64,000 nucleotides of DNA from Pardosa pseudoannulata (lineage: Eukaryota > Arthropoda > Arachnida > Araneae > Lycosidae): positions 67,639,116 through 67,703,115 of the forward strand of contig CM063502.1 in the NCBI GenBank assembly GCA_032207245.1. The letters run 5' to 3'. A program made the translations under genes and the position numbers. Below, piece after piece: positions 1 to 12,740 of this stretch (the stretch's first letter is position 1; each line of letters opens with the position of its first letter). The notes under the pieces are model-generated. The model was not told where the DNA came from. It did no database searches and saw only the letters and a list, made by a program, of their open reading frames with translations.

Positions 1-583
1 AAGTCTAAGAATTTTCCTTTGCTTCAAGGTTTTCATTACAAGGTTGCCACAGTTTTGCAGCAAAATAGTATTGCAAAGGAGTGGTCGCTTTATGGTCCGT
101 CTAACTTGCAGGAGTTTAGCTGCAAGTTTGTCGAGTCAAATTTGTTATGACAAGATATTATCCAGAAAAAATCAAATTTGATACAAGTATGCATGCTATC
201 TGGGTATGAGTTTCTTTGACACCTTAATGAAAGAGATATTTAGGGTAAAGTTTTCTTTTCCCAAATTATTTTAAGGGTAAAATGTGAATTAATTCTATTG
301 ATAATGTTTGACATCCTTACATTAGCTTGTTCTCCATTCTCGAGTTAAATTTATAATATTTCACGGAACCTGGTAATACGTTACTTAATCATAATCTTAA
401 CATTGCAAAACCTTAAAATTGATGTATTATCGGCTCATAATAACCAAAAAATTAGTTGTTCAAAAGGGAAAAAAATTTCTATTATCTAGTATGTAGTTTA
501 AAATACATTTTCACAGTGGACCTGGGTTTGATACTTCAAGAAAACTATGTCTCCCTCAATGTGAGTAAATGGTGCTCCTTAAT
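1..583. other. AT-rich non-coding DNA, no gene seen
   Basis: I see no splice-flanked open frame, RNA gene or repeat family here. It is unique-looking AT-rich sequence leading up to the first SINE. Confidence 0.5.
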
Positions 584-592
584 AAAATGGTA

Positions 593-774
593 GCACCAAA
601 TGATAACCGATTGGGTAAGGCGGTGCTTTTAGAATCCGTAGTTCATAGGTTTGAATCACGCTGATGGCGTGGATGTTCGTAACCATTTGAAATCATCTTT
701 AAGCAGTATATTCCTGCCTCATTAGCCCTCGTATAGCAAAACCGTAGACCGTAGTGCTTCAGACCAAACCTAAC
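593..774 (+). mobile_element. tRNA-derived SINE, copy 1, with 9-bp target duplication
   Basis: The 5' part has a degenerate RNA polymerase III A box at 604-614 (TAACCGATTGG) and a B box at 648-658 (GGTTTGAATCA), spaced as in a tRNA. The 3' body includes CTCATTAGCCCTCG, then GTAGACCG, and an A/C-rich end (ACCAAACC). The same body recurs at 61005-61192 on the minus strand and 63042-63220 on the plus strand. The element is bounded by a perfect 9-bp direct repeat, AAAATGGTA, at 584-592 and 775-783, which I read as the target-site duplication of a LINE-mobilised insertion. Its 182 bp length matches the 179 bp of the copy at 63 kb. The boxes are mutated, so this looks like an old copy. I cannot name the SINE family. 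Confidence 0.75.
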
Positions 775-783
775 AAAATGGTA

Positions 784-1640
784 AACAAATTTATGTTTTT
801 GAATGAGTTAATACTAGACTATACCACATTTAAAAAAGTAGATTTTCACTGATCAGGGAGAGGGGTTTTGAAGGATATAATTTTTCTTTTTCTAATTTGG
901 TTTCTCATCCTGCTTGCAATGTTATAAAATGCCATGCTTTATTGTGGAAATATTCTATAGAATATTTCAGAGTTTAAAAACATATATAAATCCCAAATCA
1001 ATAATGATTGCTTTCTGTCGGTGTATCAGTAGTAATTATCCTGGTACTTACTAAAATAATAACCTATAAAGATTAAAATATTAATTGGATTGGTTAAAAT
1101 ATACAAATGTTTTCCTTATATGTCAGTTAATAGAAACGGTTAGATATTTATTTGGTTTAACAAATTACCAAATAAACTAAGAATATTAAATACATGAAAA
1201 TTGCTGCTGAAAAACGTTCTAATATTTGCCGAATGCAAACTTCAGCTCTAAAACTTATGGTATATTAGCAATATAAATAGAATGTGAAATATTTTCCTTG
1301 GAACTAAAGTTGTGTTTACATAATATTTGCATTAATATTTTAGTCTGCTGCAATTCTTATTTAACTTAACCCCTCTCTCTTATTGGATGGATTTAAACCA
1401 TTATTTTTCAAAACAATTTTTCGAAAATTGTTCCGTTCTATTTGTTAAAAGACCAATAAAATATCGTTGAGAGCTCTGCATTTTTCAACTGCATCGTTTC
1501 GTAATTGAATTTTTTTTTTTTAATATTTTTTTATTGCGTCATGCCATCAGCTCTTTCGAAATGGGAAATTCCTTTTATTCGAATTATAAAGGACACTTTG
1601 TACTGATATATGTCCGATCTATTCCAAGTATTAAATTTCA
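784..1640. other. AT-rich non-coding DNA
   Basis: No gene is visible. Two short symmetric elements are present: a perfect palindrome at 947-968 (listed separately) and a 9-bp inverted repeat AACAATTTT/AAAATTGTT with a 3-nt loop at 1412-1432. Both are of kinds that AT-rich DNA can produce by chance. Confidence 0.5.
947..968. repeat. 22-bp perfect palindrome
   Basis: The sequence reads the same on both strands, with half-site GAAATATTCTA. No neighbouring feature explains it. It could be a dimeric transcription-factor site or a cruciform-prone sequence, but nothing here decides that. Confidence 0.4.
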
Positions 1641-1651
1641 ACCTGTCATAA

Positions 1652-2150
1652 ATGGCTTCACGGGGGTTTCTCTCCGTGAAGAGGTTTTATGAATTCTTTA
1701 TCAATTATTTCTGTTGTAGGTGTTTTGGTCATAAATTTCTGCCTGGTGTCCGCAAACGAAATATCTGGACAGAAATGCGTCATCAAATATTTATCATGTT
1801 CCCTCACTTGCTACGGGAGATGTTGACTCTACTTAGAAATAGGCGTCCCGGGGAAAAGCGGCGAAATAAATAAAAGGTGGTCGAAGACACACGCAAAGAT
1901 GATGCGTTGGCCTACATAGTAACTTACTTGGAGATCGATACTAAATTTAACATTCGGTATCATCAATATGTCAATAACATCATGGTGCAGATTCGAGAGA
2001 GAGAAAAAAAAAGTGACGCTTAGATAAACGGTATTTTTGGCCAAAACTGTGATAGCGATGGGAGTTTCTCGGTAAACTATTGAAGCCTATCTGTGAAAAA
2101 TGCAGGAAGTGTCATTCGAACTCGAGTGAAAAGTGAATTAAGTCATTCAT
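1652..2150 (+). other. Possible decayed coding fragment
   Basis: This stretch is less AT-rich than its surroundings and has unusually long open frames for its size. A 73-codon frame runs from an ATG at 1652 to 1873. A second + frame then stays open about 48 codons from about 1876 to 2023 and continues to about 2150 with only two further stops. A short separate frame near 2090-2140 contains a CEKCRKCH cysteine/histidine cluster. The pattern could be an eroded transposon or pseudogene with a frameshift near 1870, or chance. I recognise no protein family and see no splice sites supporting a live exon. Confidence 0.12.
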
Positions 2151-2598
2151 AGTTTGCGTGTTGGTGCGTGCGTCAGTAATGCATGTAATTCCTTAATGGA
2201 TTTGAGTTTTTTTTTTTTTTTTTAATCTTTCATTTTTGTTGATGCCTAGAACATCTCTCTTTTTTTTAGATATTTCCAGACTATTAGTTTTCTTTCAGTA
2301 ATAAAATCGAGGACACTGAAACGGTTGGGTATAGTCTTGACAGAATGTCGATAACTGTATATGGAAGACTTCGACTCGACGCATGATTTTGTTTTGCAAG
2401 AGTAAATTTTTTTTCAACTAAAAAGGGGAAAAAGACTTAAAAAAGGGAATTTTTCGGGGATAAAAAGATCAATTCATTAAACTTGAATTTTCTTTCTCTA
2501 TAATGCTAAACGAAAAGTTTCTTTATAAGACTGTGTGATATTCCTCTGTATGCTTTCGAGTTTAGTACATTTTTGTAACATTCATTATAAAGATAATG

Positions 2599-2599
<1 letters not shown>

Positions 2600-2660
<61 letters not shown>
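2600..2660. repeat. (AT)n microsatellite
   Basis: About 30 uninterrupted AT dinucleotides. It is followed by ordinary AT-rich sequence with no gene. Confidence 0.95.
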
Positions 2661-2665
<5 letters not shown>

Positions 2666-3009
2666 GTCTATCCAGTGGTAAGGCGAATGGAATAATTAGT
2701 CTTTCTTAGTAAATCATATCTTTATTCAAACTAAAGTTTCGTTTAAAGGCGTGACTGGTGCCATTTTCATTTATTCGTGGCAGAGCTAATTTTGGAGTGT
2801 GTTAACAGCTCGATGTTTACGCGCCAAATGACAGTTATCACTTCGCTTAAACATCAAATTCTTTAAATATCTTTCCGCTTGACCGGATGATCCTAAAAGC
2901 TTACGCGACCATGGTTTGTTTTTCATTTATTTTGTTATTACGAAAGAGTTCCCTTTTAAACTGTTCACAACTCGTTTAATTTTCCGAACCCCCCCCTTTT
3001 TTTAGACCT

Positions 3010-3012
<3 letters not shown>

Positions 3013-3097
<85 letters not shown>
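3013..3097. repeat. (AT)n microsatellite
   Basis: About 42 uninterrupted AT dinucleotides. The Tyr/Ile-repeat reading frame across it on the minus strand is an artefact. Confidence 0.95.
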
Positions 3098-3099
<2 letters not shown>

Positions 3100-6000
3100 T
3101 GCTTGAAATGCTTAAGTGTGTTTACATATATGTGTCTGCGTATATTTATTAACTTTTTCATTGGTATGTCGTGATTAGATCTCAGTTTTTAAAACATTAA
3201 CTAAGTTCTCTTATTCTTCGATGTATACTTAGTCATGGTTTAAATATGCGCATTTTCTTTTATACTCTTCTTTTTCCCTTACATTTTATGTTGAGTGTAT
3301 TGATATCATATTCCGCATTTGTAACAAATCGGCTGCCGGTTCGTATCTTAAAACTATTTATTGCCCGACAACTTACTGAAACAGATGGGAAAGCTTTCAT
3401 TGCGAATCAATTATGATATCCACATTAGAATCCCCTTTGTCAGTGATACAAAAGAAACCCTGCAAGCTTCGTCAACGTTATAATAGTTCTTTCCCACGGC
3501 AAAGTAAGAGTAAAGCGCTCGAAATATGCTCCAACAATCGTATTTCTTATAACAAAAGCAGCAGAGCCATCTGTAAAGATGTGCAGCCAAGAATCAGGTG
3601 GCTATCACTCAACGGTTCTTGCTTCGCTCATCATTTTCGCTTCCTTTTCAACAGATCACGTTGGCAGCATGAATAACCCGCGTATATAATCTGCAGCTTT
3701 ATAGGCGCATGATCTTAATAATTTTAAAAATTGTATAATAACTACATTCTTTTAGAAATTGAATCGCTTAAAAATTTAATCTAAACATTATTTTCCTGCA
3801 GATATCGCAGTAAAACCCATCTTAAATTATCCCCCGAAATGTTCTTTCTGAAGCAATTCTATGTCTTCATATTCTATATCTGAAAGGAGAGACGAAAATA
3901 GAATTTTATTTTACATTTTAAAGGAACTATGTTGATACATTTTCCTACTCTTAAAAGAAAATTAATTTTAGAAGTTCTTTATATTTTGTTCCGGATAATT
4001 TTCTCCCTTTGAATCTATTAAGCTGTTCCATTATTTAACCAGACATAAATGTTTCGCGTTATTCCCATTTCTTATAAATTTTCTTTAGATAAAAATTCAT
4101 TTTATTTACCCATCACTATTTCTTTTCCAAGAATTGCTTAAGTTTAAAGGTTCCAGAAAAAGTTTTGTTGATAAAAATAATTGGGGCTAATTAATGAGTA
4201 TCTTTAGCTAATCTATTTCTCCACTTTATTTCAAAACAAAATGTGTCTTTTTAAATTAAGGTGCTTGTAGAATGTCTGTGGGAGTTAGAAGATAATCTCT
4301 GTTTTAAGTCATAAGTGACTGTTTCCCAGGCAATTTTTGTCTTAGAACCAACCCACTGGTAAAGCTGTCCAGCTCCTTTCTTCAATAGATTATTAAAGCT
4401 TCAAATTCAATTTTTGAGAATGCAATATTTGGTCATCATGGATTTAAATAGACCTTTCACGTAAAGTAGGTTGGGGGCGAAATCTGTGAAACAGACTTTG
4501 GATTATGGATTCGGAAAAATTTCTTCGTTTTTTTTTTCAAGTTAATATCAGGGTGGATTGCTGCAGATGAATTTATGCCATTTTTACCCCAACAATCTCT
4601 CCGTTTGAAACTAAGGTAATTTCAGAACCTCTGTTCAACAAACTTGTCGAATCACCTCTGAGACATTTCGATTCTTCAAAGTACATTGATGTGCCATCAC
4701 TCGAAGACGACACTGAGTCGTAGAGACGAAATGAGTCGAAGAAATGCTACAGACCTAAAATGGAATAATAATATAGAATATAATATGGGCTTTTGCTAAA
4801 AATACAATAAATTATGTGAAGGACAATATTTTTAAATAATAAAATAGCAGTATGTGCGGCTCGGTACTTTCCTTTTCAAAAAATTGACAGCATTTTTTAT
4901 ACCTTTTCTATTAGATATAACAAATCGTGGAAAACCCAGGCACGCGATTTCTAGTAAAACGTAACAATAACTTTTCCAAATCTAGTATCTACGCCAACAA
5001 CAAACAGTATCTTATTTTCTCCCTCATCCATCTCAATCATAGACTATAACAATTATTACATTGAGAATTATATCTAAATCCCACGAAATCTTTTTAATGT
5101 ATTTTTAACACCAAAAAGGACTCGTATTTCACTAGTTCCTAAATTATAGAAACTATCCAATTATCTTGGATCAGAAATATCATAGTTTAAACTAATCTAA
5201 AAGTAATTTAACTTTTGCTGTTAAAACTAATAGCAAGAATAAATGACTTATAATGTATTTTTTCCCATGGGAAAAATAATTATGCTTTAAACAATCATTA
5301 GACAATCTCACATGGACTAGTGCAATATTATTTCAAATGCCAGGATATTACTCTTTGGAATTAAAAGAGAAAAATTCCATGTATTTTTTCTATTCCGGTG
5401 ACTTCATTAATCACAACAAAAGGAGAAATCTATGAAGAAAATATCATTCTTCCTACTCCCAAATTGGACATTTGAAGAAATATTTATAGAGAGTGAAACA
5501 AGAACTAATTATTTTTAAAACATTTATATTTTAGTGAATGAAAAACAAAATTTATTTTGAGTTTATTTGTTTGCATTTTTATCACAGTTATATAGACTGA
5601 TTTTTCTTCACACACACGAAAACACACAATTTCTGGGATTATTTTTAATTTTTACTAATTTTATTTCTTGCAGTAATATATGTACAACAAATTGTTTTGA
5701 ATTTGGAATATCATAAATTGTTTTTTTTATTTGTAATAAATCATGAAGGAAAAGACAGAATATTTTTATAAAAATTTTAGTTTTGCCTGTGCTCAGTGAC
5801 GGCTTCAATTTCCAACTTGCAGCATATACTTCTATCAAGAAATATATATTCACGCATATGTTCCATAATTCCTATGAAAGTTTTGATAGTTTAGATAATA
5901 CTACTATGACATGATACATCTGTTTGCAAAATTCCCTCGAGAAAACATATCCTATAGTCTAATATGGTCGTTTGGTCAATATCTTTCATAACAGCAGCTG

Positions 6001-7190
6001 TCATTGCTTAAGTTGTTGCTCATTCATCACATACATACTTTACATGTTTTGCTGTATGTCTCTATCGTAACCGCTTAAGTAACAAGAAAAATCCAATTTA
6101 CGGAGAATTTTGCTACTAGCAATGCATTAGTTTTCAGTAAATTGTTGCTAAAATTGAATTTAATGCTATTTATTAAATATTCTTGCTGGAAAGTTTTTAC
6201 ACCTCGGAGAAATCGACTTCAATTACGTGTATCATATTTTCCCCTTTAAATTTATTATAAAAACTTATTGATTGAATAGGAGAAAGCCTAATGGAGTTAT
6301 GCTATGATCAAACAGTTTCATTTTGCTTTCTTAATTGCAAGTTGCTGGTTCTTATTTTATTTTTCTAATTAAATAATTACTGATACCTAGGAGGTAACTA
6401 ATTACGACATAAATATAAAGGCTTTTAAAAGTGTGCAAATAGCTGGAGTACGATAATAGCAGTCTCGGAATTTTGCAGCGCATAGAGTTGAACAATTATT
6501 TAAGAAAATTGCACGTAGAGTGATGTGGGGCAAGTGCGTGATATGAGATGTAAAATTCAAATTCAACCAGGTATAAAAAATCATCTATTAATGCTAGGTT
6601 AATATTGTTTCATTTAATACCTTGAACTATACTTTTTATTAAAACAAAGTTGGACTTCTGCTATCATAAAAACTATCTTCCGTTGATGGAAAATCTGTTT
6701 CAAGTTCGACTACCTCACACCAAGTGGTGTAAGTGCATAATTCTCTTCTAAATGCACTTTCTGTGAATTGAATTGCAAATAAACAAGTGCAAGTAATTAT
6801 TTTTCTTTTTAAATTTTCAAAATCGGAGTGAAAACCTAAGCGCTTTTGTGTATTAGTGTGGTTAAGCATCCCCAATTCATTAATTTAATCTCCATATTAT
6901 ACAAGTGGCAGTGAGTGTAACGAAAATAACAGAAAAACATAGCCTTAACCCTTTGCCTGTCCCATATATCACACATAATAGGCACATCTAATGCCTTATA
7001 CACTTGTATAGCACATGTAATTCTCAATGTACTCTATCTTATACACAAGCTTTTATACATTTTATACCATTTTGTATCACTAAACAAGGTAAAATATCTG
7101 AGTAATAATTAATAATTATATAAAAGTTATCTTCATCAGCTTATGATTTTAGTCATTTATTGTTATAAATGGAAAGGTTTTTCTTAAATT
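3098..7190. other. AT-rich non-coding DNA
   Basis: No convincing gene. The open frame at 3413-3676 (+, 87 codons, rich in Ser, Arg and Lys) has less biased composition than its surroundings, but I see no family resemblance and no good flanking splice pair. An 18-bp perfect palindrome with half-site TTTTTCCCA is at 5259-5276. The other short frames (5608-5853, 6402-6584, 6639-7027, all minus) are low-complexity and look random. Confidence 0.5.
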
Positions 7191-7194
7191 TCTG

Positions 7195-7800
7195 TAGTGA
7201 TTATAAATTTGTTATGAATTTCTTTGTGAATCTAGTGAATTTGATTCTTTATGATATCAACTATTACTGTTGTTCATGGAAAGGAGGGGCATGAGTTTAC
7301 AAGATTATATTTTAGACCAGTGCAATTTCTAATATTTCTGGAATGTGCATAACTCTGTTATTCCTTTCCGAATATTGTTGAGTTTATGATTGAATTTTTT
7401 TTTATCTTTTTAATTATTACTGTAATATGGGATTTTATTTAGCAAATGTTGTGAATTTACAATTCTTTATTATTATAATCATTATTTTAGTACAGCAGTT
7501 AGAGTGAAAAGTTTACAAGATTGTAGAGAAACGTAGTTTCTAATTCCATTTGTATTTTAAATTCTCACATGTCTATAAATCTGTTATGTAACAGGTATTT
7601 CTCTCCGATCTTGTTGAATTTATAATTTAAATTTATATAATTTAAACCAATGCTGTAATCCATGGGGATATTTATTTATTTATTTTTAAAATTTCTGAAA
7701 TGTTTTTTAGATTGTAATTTAAAAATAAATTCACAAGATTCACAAATTCTAATTCTTTAACTTTTCAACCATTACTGTACTACATGGAGAGGAAGAGAGG
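7195..7800. repeat. Degenerate direct repeats, about 4 copies
   Basis: A motif like ATTACTGT followed by CATGGA or a close variant recurs near 7264, 7418, 7650 and 7769, each followed by similar words such as 'tttacaagatt' and 'atttctaat'. The copies are highly diverged, so this may be an old tandem array or a coincidence of AT-rich composition. Confidence 0.25.
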
Positions 7801-9610
7801 GCGCTGTTAAATTTTGTAGACGCATTCTTTCTTGCTTCATATGTGTTCTGAGAACAGCATCAATTCAGAAATAAAGCTATCTTCACAATATTAACCAAAA
7901 CAAAAATAACAAAAAAAAATTAACATGCGTATAAAATTACAAAATAAAAAACACTATTAATATGTGAGTGAATAGAGCCAATATTTGTTGTAACGAGCCC
8001 TAAAGGATTCCGGCTTCATATTCAGTCCATCATTCTTGATATGAGGGAAAGCCCCCCTTGGGATTCAGTCTTGTAGAAGTGTTTTGATCAAGCCAAGTCC
8101 CATCTCACATTTGGTAGAAACATCTAAAAAGAAACGGAAAAAAAGAAACGAATTCTCCTGGTAAAAAGAGGGTTCAACGAAATGGAAAGTAATAAAGCTG
8201 AAACGTGTTGAAAGAAAGGAAGAATTCATATCTATTTTCCAAGCTTTTCATCCTTTCCATTGCTTTTCGAATATGCTACTTATTAAGTTTTCTTATTTTG
8301 AAATAGACCCTTTCATCTAACAAACTGCTTTCGTATTGGCGTACTGTTATTAATATCGAATCTAATATTATCGTGATTGACCAGAGTGGAGAAAATAACT
8401 TCGGTGTTTGAATATAGGTTGAACAAATCATAATCGATGAAAATCAAACCTGTGTGTAATGGGGAGCAAAAATCCTTTTTGCCTTCTGGCGCCATCTGGA
8501 GGAGATTATTGACAACACAGATGTGTGTTTGTGTGTAGACCTGAGTTCTTTCTTTGACATCGGGATTGAATGCTAATTTCCGTTAAGATGAAGAATGAAT
8601 CCTTATAATATTTTCATTCAAAATACATTTTACTTTTACTATTTAAACAATTTTGCGTGATGTTTGTATGCATAAATAGTTTTTTAATCAGCGTGAGTAT
8701 TATATATATATAATTTTTTTTGACAATTTCAAAGAATAGTTATGCAAATTTTCAGTGGTTGGGGGTAATACATGGCAAACTGTGAGGATTGGAATAAAGA
8801 ATTACCAGTCTTATAAGTACTTAAAAACAGTACTATAATTACTTAATCATGCATACATAATTACATGCTTAGAAATATGGAATCATATATATTCCTATTT
8901 ATTTGCAAACTGTTTAACTTCTCCAAAAGTTCTAACTAAAACTTTTCAGTAAGAAAAGAGATTCAAACAGAAAAGTATATTTAATTTTTTGAGTTGTCAT
9001 AATTGTATATTCAGATTTGATTTTTTTAACTACAGTATATTGCTATTTGTTTATAGTTTTTAAAATATATTATTTAAAAATTACATACCTTGCAGAACTG
9101 TTTTCTATTATTTTCTGACGAATCCTTTTTATAGTTAACATTTACAAATTATATTTTCATAAAAAGAATAACATACTGTAAATATTTTATATCCATTTTA
9201 ATCCTGTTAAACTAGTTAGCCACTGGGATCTTAGGACGTTTGTATTGTGAGGTAAGAACTTTATTTATCCGTGATGCTAAGATAAGGATTTTTAAAAGCA
9301 TTTATAAGTAATTTATGCCGATATGTAACATTCAATTGGATCTCAACTTAAACAGCAAGAAAGGTAAGCGAAAAGTCTAATTACTCACAAATATCAGTAG
9401 TCGTTTATCATCAATTTGAGAAGATCATTTTCATAGATGTTATAGGTTCACGCTATACTCTAAAGGTAAGTTCGACTAAATTTTGTGCTGCAAAATTTAA
9501 TTTGAAATCCGAAAATGTTTCATACGTTTTATGCTTCAAATTATAATTCAGATAAGCATTTGTTCTTGCTATATTCGTCACTGAAAAGAGCTGCGTATAA
9601 TTATCCTTAA
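7801..9610. other. AT-rich non-coding DNA
   Basis: No gene seen apart from the short sites listed separately. Good splice-donor-like words (GGTAAG) occur at about 9361 and 9465, but no open exon precedes them. Confidence 0.5.
8489..8502 (-). promoter_or_regulatory. Candidate CTCF-type site
   Basis: On the minus strand the sequence is CCTCCAGATGGCGC. By my reading it matches 13 of 14 positions of the widely used CTCF core CCASYAGRKGGCRS. CTCF is conserved across bilaterians, with a similar motif in many arthropods. A single motif match is weak evidence of binding. Confidence 0.3.
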
Positions 9611-9612
9611 TG

Positions 9613-10212
9613 GAAAAGAATGCCATGGAAATCAAGGTTCGTTATTGGACATTTGAAGCTTTTGGCACCTGAGGAAGCAGTCGTTAATCAGGTAAGTGTT
9701 CCAAACACTTTACTTTTTATAAAACCTTCTAAAACTAGTACACCATAAAATATACAAAGTACTAGGATAGCTTCTTAATGCTTTATGTATTCACGGTGTA
9801 TCATAACCTCAAACTTTCATTTAATAGAACAGTAAATCTTAAGCTTAAGTTTTTTTGTTAATTTAAAACTTCTAGGTTATGACACTTTTCTTTTTTTTTT
9901 TTTTCTAGTTTACATACTTCAGAAGTTATTCAAGATGTTACTCCAGTCTCTAAGGAACGCCATCCTGACTGTAGAATTTTATGCACGGCCATTTTGATGC
10001 AAGTTACGTTCAGTAAAATAAATCTGTACCAGACCAAAAACTTTTATGAAACTGTCTTGCTATTAAGCTTTGAGCTTAACCATGTAAATATATTCCTTTG
10101 CTACAAAATAATCATGTTTGCTATGTACTTGTTTCTTAGAGATAAACATTTTTTACTTCAAATGTGGAGTGTCTTTCCTTTTATAAAGACTCTTCAATTT
10201 ACCATATTTTAA
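9613..10212 (+). other. Possible small spliced transcript or decayed gene
   Basis: A strong donor, CAG|GTAAGT, has its GT at 9692. A long pyrimidine tract ending in CTAG gives an acceptor whose exon would start at 9909, so the pair defines a canonical 217-bp intron. After the acceptor, one + frame stays open about 100 codons to 10212, running through residues such as VIQDVTPVSKERHPDCRIL. That frame needs a phase-2 upstream exon; upstream of the donor the matching frame is open for only 11 codons after a TGA. The short ATG frame at 9620 (starting MPWKSRFVIGHL) is phase 0 at the donor and would stop 14 codons into the second exon. A spliced non-coding RNA, a decayed gene or chance are all possible. 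No family is recognised. Confidence 0.2.
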
Positions 10213-11935
10213 AAGTAAATATTTATGTTGATATTAAACTTATCCTTCCAGTTTAACCAAACAAATTCAATCGGGTTTTCGTAGCTATAGACATTGCTTT
10301 GATTGCTTAAATCACTCTTTAACAACACAGGGATAAAAAAAATTTTGCTTTAGAGACATTTGACATGTTTCTATTGAATTCTTTGTCAAAGCAAATCTCA
10401 AGTATTAGAATTTCTAAAATAATGAGGCGTTTGGTAGATCCTGTACGGTCAGTCATTAAATTAAATTTGGTCTCGAAGCTCCGAATCGAAGTTTCCCGTA
10501 GGATTACACTCCAAGACAACAAGGGAATATCAGGTCAGTTTAAGTTTTTTGTTTGTTTATTTACTTTTATCTCCTGATGCTTTATTTGTGTTGTGAAAAC
10601 AAAAGGAACTCTACTTGTGTAAGTTGCAGATAAAATTAAGCCATGGGAAAAAAGGGACTAATAATAACTGAGAATTGAAATAGCATTTTTTCTTTAAAAA
10701 TTTCACCTCCCACCCTTCCGCCTAGAGTTCAAATACACAATATATTTTTTTTAAGTATTATCTGATATTCAATTTGTTAAAGAATTGTTCGCGTTTAATT
10801 TAATTCCTCAATCAGCTAGATTTTAAACTGTAGATTTAATAAGTTTGCAACGGTATCCTTTATTCACCATTAGCTTGATTTAGGTATTGTACAGTGATAT
10901 AAGTAATCAACGTTTAATTTTCATGATTAAAAAAATAAAGAAATAGCTATAAAATGTCGCAGTGCTCGAAACCTATGTTAATTTTTTAACTGTTCGATAA
11001 TTTTATTTTTAATTGGATATTTAAAGAAAAAAATAATGCATTAGTAAAATTATTACTATTTTTATGCTAATTCATATATTTCAATTGATAATCTCAAAAG
11101 TTATACCTGTGATTATTCAGACATAATTGTAATATGGAAAAATTTTAATTTTTAATTATTTCTAGCAATTTCTCTTTACTCTTTCTTGTGTGATAAGTAA
11201 TTTTTAATCCTTTATTAATTTATAAATAAATGAACATTATAAAATATTTTAAAATGTAAAATCTCAATTATAGTACTACATAATATTGCTTTGTTAATTT
11301 TAAAATGCTTTAATGCTACTTTTAAATGCTACGTCTTCCCGAAAAGCTCTTAAAAACATCACAGGAAAAATAAAGATACTTGAAGGAAAAATAAAACATG
11401 ACCTTTGAGGTCACGATAAAAATCTGAGGTCAAAAGTTTTCAAAACATCAGTTCTAACTGTCAAAATTTAAAGAACTAAATGATTCTTTTGATCAGCTTT
11501 AGAGGCATTATACAATCAAAAATATCATAAACTTTCAAGGAAAATCGTGGTTTGTTGATAGCGCAGTTCTGTAACAACACTTGGAGTTTTAGTGTCCATT
11601 ATGTGGATTATATCTGATTTCAACATTGTTATCGACACGACTATGTAGATTTACTTCTTTCGATAGCATGAACTCCCTTTTGTAAGTTGCTGAAACATTA
11701 AACTTTATTTTAGAATATTCCAGCTTTTAAGCTTTATGGCAGAGCTGTAAAAACCCTGTTTACACCGTAATGTCATAATTGAAAATTTTTAAAGGTATTT
11801 CATAGTTTATTGTTTGAAGACCATAAATCACGTCGTAAAATCAAATGCCTTCGTTTCGTTTGGGTTTATTAGTAATCCGTTTAGAAATTTTATTTTTACA
11901 GTTTTATGCTACACAATTTTGTTTTGTCCTATTCT
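10213..11935. other. AT-rich non-coding DNA
   Basis: Two overlapping opposite-strand open frames at 10319-10577 share a less AT-rich patch ending at a GTCAGT donor-like word, but no coding identity can be supported. The remainder shows nothing. Confidence 0.4.
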
Positions 11936-12740
11936 ACCGTAGCCAGAGTTTAGTTTCAGGTGGGGTGGGGCACAATAGGAGTGAGACCAATTTTGAACCC
12001 CTTCCCAAAGTTATTTAAACTAAAGCAACATAAAATTTAGTAAAATAAATTATGTAATATTTAATTACTATCTAAAATTAACAGTTGCAGTAAAAAAACT
12101 ACTATATAGAATTTAATACTGTGTATATGTGTGTATATGTATGTCAGGATTAAAAAATGGGGGCTAAAAATTAAGCGAGTTATAATTAAAAATATTTGAA
12201 ACTCATTAACGATAACGTAATAGGAGAAAGACACACCCTCTAACGGAACTATACAGTGTAAAGAAGCTGGCGCGGAAGTAGACAATAAGAATTTGTTTAG
12301 GTAGCAATGCCAAAAAAAAAAAAAGAAGAAGAAGAAGAAGTTCTGAGCGGGAACTTGGGCTGGTAACATCCTCTACACTTGTCGTCACAATATGTGAACA
12401 AAGGATATCTAAATGGCGTAGCCATGGACAAAAGGATTACAATAAAGTAGTTTTATACCAGATCTAAAATGTGTCTTGCATGCGTTTATCACTCGGTTCG
12501 TGTCATATAAGTCCATATATAATCTTGTATGGTATTTTTAAGTAAATGTATAAAATGTTATAATTAAACAAATAAATAAAAATTGAAATATTATTTCAAG
12601 ATTAAATTTTGATTAAGCATGTATTTAAATTTTTTTTATTCGAAAATGTACTTTTATTTCAGTTTTACAATAGAATATAGTAAATTCCATAGAACCAGTA
12701 GAGGCCATCGATTCCGCCCCCTCTCCCAAACGAACCCCTG
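11936..12740. other. Possible decayed transposon
   Basis: The stretch opens with 'gtagcc' and a G-rich run (ggtggggtggggc) near 11940-11972 and ends near 12700-12740 with a C-rich run (gccccctctccc), giving loosely inverted-looking ends. A 'ggcgtagcc' word at 12415 resembles the end of the hAT-like element at 55600. No coding capacity for a transposase remains. Boundaries are uncertain. Confidence 0.2.
12312..12340 (+). repeat. Poly-A plus (GAA)n tract
   Basis: About 13 A residues run into five GAA repeats. On the minus strand this gives a phenylalanine/leucine-rich artefact frame. It could be the tail of an inserted retroelement, but no element body is recognised upstream. Confidence 0.8.

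Noticed and set aside
2976..3161. Minus-strand 61-codon Ile/Tyr repeat frame
   Set aside because: (AT)n artefact.
3413..3676. 87-codon + frame as a gene
   Set aside because: No recognised family, no convincing acceptor/donor pair, and a random frame of this length is not exceptional in 64 kb.
12061..12388. 102- and 60-codon minus-strand frames with Phe/Leu runs
   Set aside because: The runs come from the poly-A/(GAA)n tract. No splice signals or family resemblance support a gene.
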